Source: Mycobacterium dioxanotrophicus (GTDB lineage Bacteria; Actinomycetota; Actinomycetes; Mycobacteriales; Mycobacteriaceae). From it: a stretch of 64,000 nucleotides of DNA. Every line of letters begins with the position of its first letter. Positions within the stretch are counted from its first letter, which is position 1. Both the position numbers and the translations under genes were made by a program. The stretch spans positions 1,364,001 through 1,428,000 of the forward strand of contig NZ_CP020809.1 in assembly GCF_002157835.1 (NCBI RefSeq). The letters run 5' to 3'. Under the pieces are notes generated by a model. That model worked only from the letters and a program-made list of their open reading frames with translations. It was not told the DNA's origin and did not search any database. Shown here piece after piece: positions 57,601 to 64,000 of the stretch.

Positions 57601-58033
57601 GCTCGCCGTCGATGACCGAGACGAGCGGTTGGAAGACCTGGGCGGGAAGGCGTGGAAGGAATGGCTGCGGCTGTCGAACTGGCTGGGGATCAGCGACCCG
57701 GGTCGCGTCACCACCCGCACCCTGTTGGCATCCGCCCCGGTGTCCGGGCCTGCGGAGGCAGGAGAGCCAGATCTGCCTGCGGCATGGCTGCTCCTGTTCG
57801 ACGAGGCGGTGTCCGACGAAGAACGCGAACTCATCCGGGCCTTGGCTGCCGCAGGTGCTGCGGCACCCGAGCTGGGTTACGAGACTACGAATGGCGATGT
57901 GCTGGACATGGCGTGGGCTGGTGGGCGGGTCGCTGTGGTGTTCGATCAGGGTGAGCCCGTGGACGGGTGGACGCTTTGCCCGCCCGATGTCGACGAGATT
58001 GTCGAGGCATTGAAATTGAACGGAGTGGTGTAG
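51653..58033 (+). CDS. Giant DEAD/DEAH helicase with DUF1998 domain, DruE-like, and possible C-terminal PD-(D/E)XK fold
   Basis: A 2126-residue protein. The first helicase lobe is at the N-terminus: TTGTGSGKTEAFLYP (about 106), LILYPMNALANDQAER, and LVLDEFHTYDGAQGTD (about 233). After a long insert with zinc-type pairs (YCRHCGR, VCPACGA, CDICHTP), the second lobe has ATPTLEMGIDIGDLST and YLQRVGRAGRLTGN (about 1080-1115). CPQCGW and CPRCHS lie near 1405-1425. The DUF1998/MrfA-like region (HDTVPGGTGYLAEF, CACRDEE, CHRCLLPF) is at about 1640-1690. From about 1780, FVKPDFVLQT, AVFADGRSFHAV and DKRSALRVAGYLVW resemble a Vsr-like or DUF559-like nuclease fold. Length and order match DruE, the hallmark of Druantia systems, and also a fused DrmA-DrmB. 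It sits between the DUF262-DUF1524 and UvrD-like genes. Confidence 0.83.
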   Translation: MGALLPTIQAMHLREGLTDYLATTFALTDPDAQAVLTDFIGDPDNGMFKGPYVRLRLPFAPAADGWRDHLDWWPAGFTPYGHQARAFERLSTQHQDRPLPTLVTTGTGSGKTEAFLYPILDHVLRAKKSGVTGMKALILYPMNALANDQAERLAKLISGDPALGAVTAGIYTGEQSGGGRTRVSADGLITDRSLMHDSPPDILLTNYKMLDHMLLRPDRADMWQLSAESLQYLVLDEFHTYDGAQGTDVAMLLRRLGLTLKAHWTTTSRVTDDDRVRPLGKMTPVATSATLGSHAAPTAMLDFAYTVFGEPFGADAVIEETRLSPGEWRKARLGSHDHAWKPIEPALPDALDRITAVDRGDGDNRAIATAVFAELFETMFQSDRFAKPTQSELFEQTAQSDLFEKSGHTGDPATASDLDAEEMLDQLKRHRFIQAVLENAVDAVSLPDLAEHVFPAVPVDRDVTRTRDTRIRFLEFVVAMLSHIRAETGRAALGVDVHLWIRELSRIDRAVRAATEYRWSDDGTSVDDELYLPAVYCRHCGRSGWGARLAPTGSALDVTDEAIRADHAAGASRFRALISAPAEAQVVGGVDGLRWFHLDQRGLLDTTPDPQSPAVVDGRVLPVLTLIGPDADEQSKNDVCPACGAADGIRFLGSAVATQLSVTLSNLFGDKQLDAAEKKALMFTDSVQDAAHRAGFVQARSHSLSLRTALRGALGDAELDLDELARAVIDRAGNDPMLRYQLLPPDIVDRDEFVAFWKPDVHPNSRRAAENKAKRRLRFDVDLEFGLQSRTGRTLELTGSVVAEVYLGAAHKAPIIGRRALDKAGPAQFPLTGVSDAALAQWVRGTVERIRTRGAIHHDWLRPYLEKNANRYHVWGGRPRGQGMPAFPKGRPAPAFPALKSGTGALPEGFDPITAPSSWYAQWTSRCLDVSPHDGTFLAKALFADLAEQMLLSTATTETGSTVYGLSPATVQVSAPTLEALVDARHLLACDICHTPVPGSATTVDELDGAPCTLIRCPGRLRRSAKTDNFYRRLYDSTEMKRVVAREHTGLLPTKTRLEYETAFKRGGTDPQAPNVLVATPTLEMGIDIGDLSTVMLGSLPRSVSSYLQRVGRAGRLTGNSLVLAYVRGRGEHLPKLFEPLSVIQGDVRPPATFLSAEEILQRQYIAHIIDQFARDPQLVAPKDARSVLGDNGADSWLARLMDTAANDADALLDRFLAQFGEHLSPDAVDALRSWASAPPQGGPSGLTQRLMAAAYQWQVDLKEISERLAIVEADLPEFERRATSPAATDDDRRAAKIARGSLNLLRKQFDKQTRDYWISVLERYGVLPNYTLLDDAVTLDVGVTWIDPDSNDYMGEQLSYQRGSRVALTELAPGATFYAQGLAVTIDAVDLGAGESNIHAWQVCPQCGWVRSSASATGPDPVPSCPRCHSTGIADVSQHLPVVEMTRVSAEVRRDEATINDLRDNRAQEPFTVVTAADVDPTQVGRTWFRSSSSFGAEYLRRLDIRWINLGERTSKGKTRMIAGQESASGLFRVCASCGQLDKEAGRNSRYEHRTWCRLRGSAAEDVRDIALARRLRTQGVLLHLPPQMEYDNFAHPSLAAAILLGLREVIGGSPEHLDVATISDALWAPDRRALLIHDTVPGGTGYLAEFANHTKVFAVLAAARQILRECACRDEERLACHRCLLPFAAPYEMDKVSRLTALNLLDGILEVGAHGTPDLNAWTAEVTEQAPPSTPLSDESFLERDFYCSFIERLKLMGAAVVEKPGTYGPSATITLQGSKARKWSLRPQVSLDFVKPDFVLQTADPDIPRIAVFADGRSFHAVAGCNRVAEDADKRSALRVAGYLVWAFGHEDLQRFKSGESIEPAWFDQKATSFVTSRFHVQPGLVRLQAKDPVSQLLEFVVDPDIKAWEHFSTWMPYLFVRGDNRVKSDVDEVTAAALATLDGSTPFEAAGSDMCWAYAAGSVTVTASVRTTSDPPQAVLAVDDRDERLEDLGGKAWKEWLRLSNWLGISDPGRVTTRTLLASAPVSGPAEAGEPDLPAAWLLLFDEAVSDEERELIRALAAAGAAAPELGYETTNGDVLDMAWAGGRVAVVFDQGEPVDGWTLCPPDVDEIVEALKLNGVV

Positions 58034-60256
58034 GTGGCGAATCTGGTTATCGCGTCGAACAGCAAAGGCATGTCCAAGCTGGACGGTTCGGTGAAGAACA
58101 AGGTGTACGACTTCTTCGAGAAGCTCGCCGCCGACGACACCCAACCCTCTCTGCACATCGAGCCGCTGCATGTGGCCATCGATCCCCGGGTGCGGACGGG
58201 TCGCGTCGACCTGCACTATCGCGCGGTGTTGTTCCGGGTGGACGACAAGTCCAGCGGGCCGACGTACATCTACATGGGTACCTGGGGCCATGATGACGCG
58301 ATCAAGCTCGCCGAACGGGCGACCCTTCGGGTCAACCCCATCAACGGCACCCTTGAGGGCCTGATCGGAGAGTCCGCGCCCGCGGAGGCCGTGACGGATT
58401 CGGCCATCGTGGAACCTATTTCGAAACCTGAGCTGTCCTACCTTGCCGGGGTCGGCTACAAGTTCGCCGACCTCACCGAGGGGTTGGGCATCAACCCCGT
58501 GCTGGCGGCCAAGGCGATGGAGGCACCGGATGAGTCGGCGCTGTTGGAAGCTGCGGCCGAGGGGCTCGAATGGGAAGGCAGCGCCCTGCTCGAACTCGCC
58601 ACCGGTCTTGCGATCGAGACGATCCGGGAGAACCACGGATTCGCCAAAGAGCCGGTGGACAAATCCCTCGACGAGAACCAGCAGATCATCGCTGCGCTGG
58701 AACGCCCGGCCTCGAAGATGCAGTTCGCGTTCATCGAAGACAACGAAGAACTGCGTCGAGTCATCGAAGGTGGCGACTTCGCAGCGTGGCGCACCTTCCT
58801 GCATCCTGAACAACGCAAGTACGTCGAGTCGGATTTCTCTGGCGCATTCCGTCTTTCAGGTGGCGCCGGTACGGGCAAGACCGTCGTCGCGATCCATCGA
58901 GCCCGTCGTCTCGCCCGCGACAACCCCGGCGCCAGGATCGTCCTGACCACTTTCAACGCCACTCTCGCCCAGGGGCTCAAGACTGACCTCAAGGCACTGG
59001 ACCCCGGTTTGCGAATCGCCGACAAGCCCGGAGATCCCGGCGTGTACGTCGGTGGTATCGATGCGCTCGGCCGAGATGTGCTGCACCGGTCTGGAGACGC
59101 TGCCTCAGCGGCTTGCGAGCGAGTGTTCGGTCACGCTACCGAGTTCGGTTCCAAGCGAACGTCATCCGATGCGGTGTGGCGAGAAGTTACGCAGTCCATC
59201 GACTCGGGGCTCGACGCGAAACTGGCCACCCCCGCATTTCTGGAGAGCGAGTACGTGTCGGTAGTTCTCGCGAACCGCATCACGACGCTGGAGCAGTACG
59301 CCAAGGCCGCGCGTCCCGGTCGGGGAGTGCGTCTCAGCCGTCCGCAGCGCATCGCCGTCTGGAAGCTTGTTGAGGCGTTTCGTCGACAGAGTCAGATGGA
59401 CGAGACCATCAGCTTCCCGGAAGTTCTCGCCCTCGCCGCCGAGGCGCTGCGAGTTCGCACTGAACGCGACGGCACCTACCTTGCCGACCACGTCATCGTC
59501 GACGAAGCACAGGATCTGCACGCCACACATTGGGCGTTGTTGCGGGCATTGGTGGCGGAGGGGCCGAACGATCTGTTCATTGCGGAGGATTCGCACCAGC
59601 GGATCTACGGCAGCCCGGTTGTGTTGAGCCGCTTCGGGGTCAAGATCGTGGGTCGGTCCCGCCGGCTGACGTTGAACTATCGGACCACCGCGCAGAACCT
59701 CCACTTCGCTGTGAGCGTGCTCTCCGGTGCGGAGTATCGCGATCTCGAACAGGGTGAGGAATCGACCAGTGAGTACCGGTCCGCGCGGAACGGCCCGACG
59801 CCGGAGTTGATTTCGTGTTCGGACTTGGCTGTCGAGCTGGAAAAGGTGGCGAGGAAGGTCGAGGCATGGCTGGCGGAGGGCGTGCAGCCCGAGAGTATTG
59901 CGGTGCTCGCCCGCAGCCAGGCCGAGCGCGACCGCTTCGTTCGGGGGCTCGGCGAGCGCGGCGTTACAGCGCGTGCTGTCGACAAGAACGCCGCGACACC
60001 GGGTCAGCCACTGGTGATGACCATGCACCGGGCCAAGGGGATGGAGTTCTCCCGGGTCGTGCTGGTGGGAGCCGACGAGAAGCACGTGCCGTCACCGGCG
60101 ACGCTACGTAACGTGCCCGATGAAGAACGCGCAGAAGCGCTACTGCGGGAGCGGTCACTGCTCTATGTCGCCAGCAGTCGCGCGCGGGATGCGCTGGTCG
60201 TGACGTGGAGTGGGAAACGGTCTGAGTTGTTGGGCGCGGTCGCAACGGCCGAATGA
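58034..60256 (+). CDS. UvrD-like helicase with probable RelE-like N-terminal domain
   Basis: A 740-residue protein; its GTG start follows the upstream stop codon directly. Residues 1-110 (DGSVKNKVYDFFEKL, DLHYRAVLFRV, TYIYMGTWGHDDAIKLAERA) resemble a RelE/ParE-type toxin fold, a feature of one group of bacterial UvrD-like proteins. The helicase motifs follow: RLSGGAGTGKTVVAIHRA (Walker A, about 275), VIVDEAQDLHATHW (Walker B, about 488), EDSHQRIYG (III), RLTLNYRTTAQN (IV), TMHRAKGMEFSRVVL (V, about 662) and LLYVASSRARDAL (VI). It is the last gene of the right-hand operon. It probably unwinds or strips DNA during the defence reaction; whether the RelE-like part still has RNase activity cannot be told from sequence. 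Confidence 0.83.
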   Translation: MANLVIASNSKGMSKLDGSVKNKVYDFFEKLAADDTQPSLHIEPLHVAIDPRVRTGRVDLHYRAVLFRVDDKSSGPTYIYMGTWGHDDAIKLAERATLRVNPINGTLEGLIGESAPAEAVTDSAIVEPISKPELSYLAGVGYKFADLTEGLGINPVLAAKAMEAPDESALLEAAAEGLEWEGSALLELATGLAIETIRENHGFAKEPVDKSLDENQQIIAALERPASKMQFAFIEDNEELRRVIEGGDFAAWRTFLHPEQRKYVESDFSGAFRLSGGAGTGKTVVAIHRARRLARDNPGARIVLTTFNATLAQGLKTDLKALDPGLRIADKPGDPGVYVGGIDALGRDVLHRSGDAASAACERVFGHATEFGSKRTSSDAVWREVTQSIDSGLDAKLATPAFLESEYVSVVLANRITTLEQYAKAARPGRGVRLSRPQRIAVWKLVEAFRRQSQMDETISFPEVLALAAEALRVRTERDGTYLADHVIVDEAQDLHATHWALLRALVAEGPNDLFIAEDSHQRIYGSPVVLSRFGVKIVGRSRRLTLNYRTTAQNLHFAVSVLSGAEYRDLEQGEESTSEYRSARNGPTPELISCSDLAVELEKVARKVEAWLAEGVQPESIAVLARSQAERDRFVRGLGERGVTARAVDKNAATPGQPLVMTMHRAKGMEFSRVVLVGADEKHVPSPATLRNVPDEERAEALLRERSLLYVASSRARDALVVTWSGKRSELLGAVATAE

Positions 60257-60277
60257 GTTGATGACAGCGGTGATGTG

Positions 60278-60529
60278 ATGGCATCCAAGGTCGTCGACGC
60301 CGCCATCTTTGACGGTGACACGTTTGTGGCGAACGCGGCCGGGCGTCCGGTGCGGTTGATGCGCGGTGGAGTGTCCGGGATCGTTTACAACGGGTGGGTT
60401 TATCCACTCTACGAAGAGGACTTTATCGGCCTCGCCGGCGACCCGGGGCCCAGGTGCGTATGGTGTCGCCAGATCAGCTGGCACAAATCGCACGTATTCA
60501 TCCTTGCTCACCGGCGCGGTGCTGCGTGA
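60278..60529 (+). CDS. Small unknown protein with a CVWC motif
   Basis: 83 residues from the ATG at 60278 (MASKVVDAAIF); a GTG three bases upstream is possible. It contains a hydrophobic, glycine-rich first half and one CVWC pair near residue 60 with His residues soon after, which could bind metal. It starts 21 bases after the UvrD-like gene and could be the end of that operon. I do not recognise a family. Its end abuts an IS21-type remnant, so its C-terminus may be altered. Confidence 0.4.
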   Translation: MASKVVDAAIFDGDTFVANAAGRPVRLMRGGVSGIVYNGWVYPLYEEDFIGLAGDPGPRCVWCRQISWHKSHVFILAHRRGAA

Positions 60530-60805
60530 GCAGTCCGCCCCGACCGGCCGCCGGCGATCACGTCGAGGTCAGCGTCGAAGTCGCCGACTTGAGTGCCTAG
60601 ACGCCATCTTCGGTACCGGGGAGGTCGCCTGATGGCGACCACCAAGCGTACCTCCGGCTCCGGGCGAGGCCGACAAACTGATTGCTCATCAGGCCCGGCT
60701 GTCGAAGGCCCCGCGGATCGCCGCACACTATCACCGCCTCGCCGAACACGGCCGAGCGGCGAACTGGTCGCTGGGGGACTATCTCGGTGAGGTGTTGGCG
60801 GTAGG
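60527..60805 (+). pseudogene. Remnant of an IS21-family element (istA 3' end and istB 5' end)
   Basis: Two adjoining fragments. The first reads RPAAGDHVEVSVEVADLSA and then, after a frameshift, DAIFGTGEVA and a stop at about 60632. This is the usual end of IstA. The ATG at 60632 begins MATTKRTSGS and, after an apparent 4-base insertion, continues EADKLIAHQARLSKAPRI and HYHRLAEHGRAANWSLGDYL, the IstB N-terminus. The match fades after about 60805. The rest of the element is missing, so it is an inactive scar at the edge of the island. Confidence 0.65.
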
Positions 60806-60852
60806 TCCAATGCTCGCGCGGAATCCGGTGCGAGGAAACCCGCTGCGGTAGC

Positions 60853-61518
60853 TCAGAGCCGCTTCACAACGCCATCCGTTGTTTGTTCCCAGCGACGTCC
60901 GGTTGCATCGGTGAAGGAGATTGCGGCATAGACGCGCGTAGGATCGCCCGACACGTATTTCTCGTTGCCGAGGCCGTCAGTGCTAATCCGTTTCATTATG
61001 AGATCGCCGGTGGCGTCTACGAACCACACGCTTAGCTGTTGCGCGACATTGGTTTGGCTGTAGGGCACCACTACTGGAAGCCGATTGCCGACAGATCCGC
61101 CTTCGTTGCCTGGGACAGAGGGCAGTCCAACTGCTCCGGAATGCTCGGTCCATTCGACTCGCTCAATCTGGGCGTCGAGAATCGCGGACTCACCGTAGTT
61201 GTAGACCGTGAGGTCGAAGTGAGCCTGCTTGCCATTGGGGTCTTCAACCTTGAGTCGCACCAGGCGAGCCTGGGCCTCACGTTCCAGGATGCGTTCCCGT
61301 GTCCGTTCCTGGCGATCGTTAGTGGCGATGCGAAGAGCGACAACCGCAGCAGCAAAGGTGGCTATGGCTCCGATCCACTCCGACATCGGGCCGTAGTGGA
61401 CCTCTCCGTCCCGCCCGACACCCGCCGCGTAACCCACCGTGAGCAGGATTGCGAGAAGAACGGCCTTGGTTAGTGTTGAGCTTGCGATCCAACAGGCCGT
61501 CTGAAGGAGTTTCTTCAC
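60853..61518 (-). CDS. Small membrane protein of unknown function
   Basis: A 221-residue protein. The N-terminal 70 residues contain two hydrophobic helices (LTKAVLLAILLTVGYAAGV and WIGAIATFAAAVVALRIA) separated by a short loop. A charged helix (QERTRERILEREAQAR) and a beta-rich soluble domain of about 130 residues follow. The layout is that of a membrane-anchored protein with a cytoplasmic domain. I do not recognise the family. It diverges from the NACHT-like gene with a gap of about 220 bases. Confidence 0.6.
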   Translation of the reverse strand: MKKLLQTACWIASSTLTKAVLLAILLTVGYAAGVGRDGEVHYGPMSEWIGAIATFAAAVVALRIATNDRQERTRERILEREAQARLVRLKVEDPNGKQAHFDLTVYNYGESAILDAQIERVEWTEHSGAVGLPSVPGNEGGSVGNRLPVVVPYSQTNVAQQLSVWFVDATGDLIMKRISTDGLGNEKYVSGDPTRVYAAISFTDATGRRWEQTTDGVVKRL

Positions 61519-61741
61519 CTTGATGAGGTTAAGTATTGCTGCTGTGGCCAGGCGGGCGGCTCGCCGTGCGCCCCCACGTTATTCGATTCGACGTTGTACG
61601 CCAGGAGGAGCTGGAACGCGAATTGTTACACGCATCGGTGCTGATACAGGAAGAATCTGTTGCATTCACACTGAAAGGCAAGGGGTCTCACGTTGGCGCA
61701 GCGAGCCACTCACATCACATGTCCATACCTAAGGCGTGGTA

Positions 61742-63778
61742 ATGAATCAACCTTCTGAGATGTCTATGGCTGGGCCAGCAGGTCTTGCGAGGACGTATCT
61801 GAATCGACTGGACACATGGCTTCAGCACACACCACCACCACGGCCAGATCCCTTCCGATTGGAGCTGACGCAAAGTTCGACGATCCCCGCGCGCGAAGGG
61901 GTGGCTACTGCCGTCGAGAGGAGCGAAATCCTCCAGTGCGTTGCGACGCACGTAAAGCTGGTCATAGTTGGTGCCTCGGGCGTGGGGAAGAGCAATCTTC
62001 TACGGGAAGTCTTATTAACAGCGGCCGCTGGAGGCGAGCACATCCCTGTCTACCTAGATCTCAAGCAGAACCCGAGACCCCCGTGGGCTTCACAGCTAGT
62101 CGCAAATCCAGACCGCACAACGGTAGTACCCTCAATGGACGCCCTTCTTATGTGGTCTGGGTTGGCTATCGCGCCCACAGTGGAGGATTTGAAAGCGTTC
62201 TCGGCGGTGAAAACAGTACTTCTAATTATCGATGCGTTGAATGAGGTGGACGCCGACGTTGGTGTCGCGATACGTGACACGGTCGATCAATACGTCAGAT
62301 TCCACGGTCCGGTTTTCGTCCTTGCAAGCGATCGGCGCGAGGGCCTCTACTCCGATTGGCCAGGCTGGACTGTTCTAAAGCTCGCCGGTGTCATGGAAGA
62401 TGAAGCGCGTGCTGTCGTCGACGCGAAGTTCGGAACCGGACAGTACGATGGGCGGAACGAAGAAGAAAGAAAGCTACTTCGCATCCCGTTCTTTCTCAAC
62501 TGGGCTCTCCAAGAAGGCAAGCTTGAGTTGGGCTCACGTGCAAGCGCGGTGAACGGCTACCTGCAGAGTGCAAACATAAACGAAGAGGACTTCGAGCCCG
62601 CAGCACGGTTTGCATTCAGCCTGTACGAGCCGGATGGAGTCGTCACTGACCTCGGCGGAACGGTCCAGCCGAAGATGGACAACCCCGTGATGGAGAAGCT
62701 GCGACAGGCGGAGATCGTGGTTGATGGGAGTAGCGGTCCAATTTTCAGCCATCAGCTCATCCATCAGTTTTTGGCTGGCTACTACCTCGGCCGCAACCAT
62801 GAGTCGTGGAGTGCGAAGACTCTCGACCGTGTGACGTCCTACTCGGCATCAAATGACACGGTAGGTATGACGATCGCTGCAATACAGGATCTCGCTGAGC
62901 GGGATCGATTTCTGCGGATCGTTTATGACTGGAATTGGCGTGCCGCCGTGCTGGCTCTTGTTGAAACGCAAACGCCCCCTCGGCGGGTTTCTCCCGCTTT
63001 GGAGACGGCAGTACTGGCGATGGCGGCTGAGAGGCTATTCGACCCCGTCGAGTACACGCGAGATCGAGTTGCAGGGCTTTTACACCTCGTGCCAGGGGAA
63101 ATCGCGGAACGAATGCGTGCTGCACGGAACCATGAGGATGTGGTGAGCGAAGTGCTGCAGGCAGACTACGATGACGTCGGTTGGTGGGTCCAGTGGCGCG
63201 AGTTCTTTAGTTGGGATCCGGATACCCACACGCTTCAAGAGGCTGAGGTAGCCGCGATCGGCTCAACAGAACCGTTGATCGGCTGGACAGTTGCTAATGG
63301 AATTCGTCGTTTCACAGCGGATAATGATGTCTCCCGAGATCTCCGTGCTATCTACAGATCCCAACTTCGTGACGAGCCCGCCGCGAATGTCATCCGATGG
63401 CGCGTGGTGCACGCACTCGGGATGTGGCCCACGCAATCGAACGCGGATTTCCTGCTTGAGGCTGTCACTGATCCTGATCCTTGGGTGACCTACGGTGCTG
63501 TGCGGTCAGTCGTCGAGATCGCTGTCATCACCACGGATCGTGCCCTACGCATTTCGATCATCGAGTCGCTCGGCACGTGCTGGAGACATCTGCGGCCAGA
63601 ATCGCTTAGCCGGTTGGCGGTGACATCTATTTATGGGGGTGCTGATTCGGACTGGGCTCCCGCGATACGCCCTCTCTTGGACGAAGTGCGTATACACCAA
63701 TCTGGAGTCGAGCGACTGCGTTGGGATAGGTACCTTGACCGTTTTGACGAGTTTGCGTCGCTCGATGCAGGCACCTGA
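61742..63778 (+). CDS. NACHT/STAND-type P-loop ATPase with helical repeats
   Basis: About 678 residues from the ATG at 61742; a GTG six bases earlier is an alternative. Walker A is VIVGASGVGKSNLLREVLL (about 75-93), Walker B-like LLIIDALNEVDAD (about 162-174), and a sensor-type LASDRREG follows. The C-terminal 350 residues are helical, with HEAT-like repeats toward the end (WRVVHALGMWPTQSNADFLLEA, VTYGAVRSVVEIAV). No effector domain is visible at either end, so it may act with a partner such as the nearby membrane protein. Bacterial STAND ATPases are common phage sensors. Its base composition seems less GC-rich than the helicase genes, perhaps reflecting a separate origin. Confidence 0.7.
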   Translation: MNQPSEMSMAGPAGLARTYLNRLDTWLQHTPPPRPDPFRLELTQSSTIPAREGVATAVERSEILQCVATHVKLVIVGASGVGKSNLLREVLLTAAAGGEHIPVYLDLKQNPRPPWASQLVANPDRTTVVPSMDALLMWSGLAIAPTVEDLKAFSAVKTVLLIIDALNEVDADVGVAIRDTVDQYVRFHGPVFVLASDRREGLYSDWPGWTVLKLAGVMEDEARAVVDAKFGTGQYDGRNEEERKLLRIPFFLNWALQEGKLELGSRASAVNGYLQSANINEEDFEPAARFAFSLYEPDGVVTDLGGTVQPKMDNPVMEKLRQAEIVVDGSSGPIFSHQLIHQFLAGYYLGRNHESWSAKTLDRVTSYSASNDTVGMTIAAIQDLAERDRFLRIVYDWNWRAAVLALVETQTPPRRVSPALETAVLAMAAERLFDPVEYTRDRVAGLLHLVPGEIAERMRAARNHEDVVSEVLQADYDDVGWWVQWREFFSWDPDTHTLQEAEVAAIGSTEPLIGWTVANGIRRFTADNDVSRDLRAIYRSQLRDEPAANVIRWRVVHALGMWPTQSNADFLLEAVTDPDPWVTYGAVRSVVEIAVITTDRALRISIIESLGTCWRHLRPESLSRLAVTSIYGGADSDWAPAIRPLLDEVRIHQSGVERLRWDRYLDRFDEFASLDAGT

Positions 63779-64000
63779 GCCCGTGCAAGAACGGACGTGT
63801 TGCGATCAACCACGCGCGGGCCTCGGATGCAAGCGAGACCGGTGGCACGTGCGAGCAACCGCGGTTGTAGTAAGCGGTGCTCATCGTGTGGCCCAACTGT
63901 CGATGCGAGGATGGAACTCCGCTAACCAGCGCCGGAGTGGCGATGCACCTGGAGGATCCCTGTCGTGGCCCTAGAAGAAAGCTCGCGTTCAATGCAGCCT

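Noticed and set aside
25786..60256. A drmC phospholipase D gene
   Set aside because: I looked for paired HxK motifs among the larger frames and found none, so a complete classical DISARM system is not claimed.
1..64000. CRISPR array, tRNA or rRNA gene
   Set aside because: No regularly spaced repeats, Cas genes, cloverleaf-like tRNA ends or rRNA-like stretches were seen on reading through.

Overview
The window looks like a chromosomal defence island from a high-GC actinobacterium, most likely Mycobacteriaceae or a related mycolic-acid genus. This rests on codon use, frequent GTG and TTG starts, ATGA/GTGA gene overlaps and mycobacterial-type IS3 and IS21 sequences; no rRNA, tRNA or core housekeeping gene is present to fix the genus. 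Almost every gene is a helicase, DNA methyltransferase, nuclease or recombinase. At least nine large helicase proteins lie in about 60 kb.

Left block (1-23550, minus strand): an operon of a DnaQ exonuclease-DinG-RecQ triple fusion and a SNF2-type helicase. The SNF2 gene is cut in two by a roughly 15-kb Tn554-like element (about 2366-17414) inserted exactly in the codons of its DEAH box. The element has tnpA, tnpB and tnpC at one end. Its cargo is a split, type ISP-like restriction-modification operon (two methyltransferase subunits, a GIY-YIG/T5orf172-like helicase, a HEPN-motif protein), a TIGR02391 protein and two small genes. The element's tnpB is itself split by a decayed IS3-family element (about 13419-14968).

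Middle block (23912-40119): a Vsr endonuclease convergent with a C5 methyltransferase, then a plus-strand four-gene operon of a sacsin-like GHKL ATPase fused to a helicase, a UvrD-like helicase, DrmA and DrmB. Converging on drmB with no gap is a minus-strand operon of a DUF262 protein, a HEPN-like nuclease and a second C5 methyltransferase. This resembles a DISARM variant without the usual DrmC phospholipase D protein.

Right block (40533-60256, plus strand): a DrmD-like SNF2 helicase, a DrmMI/Eco57I-like adenine methyltransferase, a DUF262-DUF1524 (GmrSD-like) protein, a 2126-residue helicase-DUF1998 protein resembling DruE, and a UvrD-like helicase with a probable RelE-like N-terminal domain, all tightly spaced. 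The methyltransferase is interrupted by an intact 1265-bp IS3-family element (47672-48936) with a CAT target duplication; removing it and one CAT restores a 1529-residue reading frame.

Right edge (60278-64000): a small unknown gene, a remnant of an IS21 element, a small membrane protein and a NACHT/STAND-like ATPase. I see nothing in 63779-64000. By homology and context the genes probably act against phage or plasmid DNA, with methyltransferases marking self. Two of the large systems carry insertions in key genes, so some may now be inactive.
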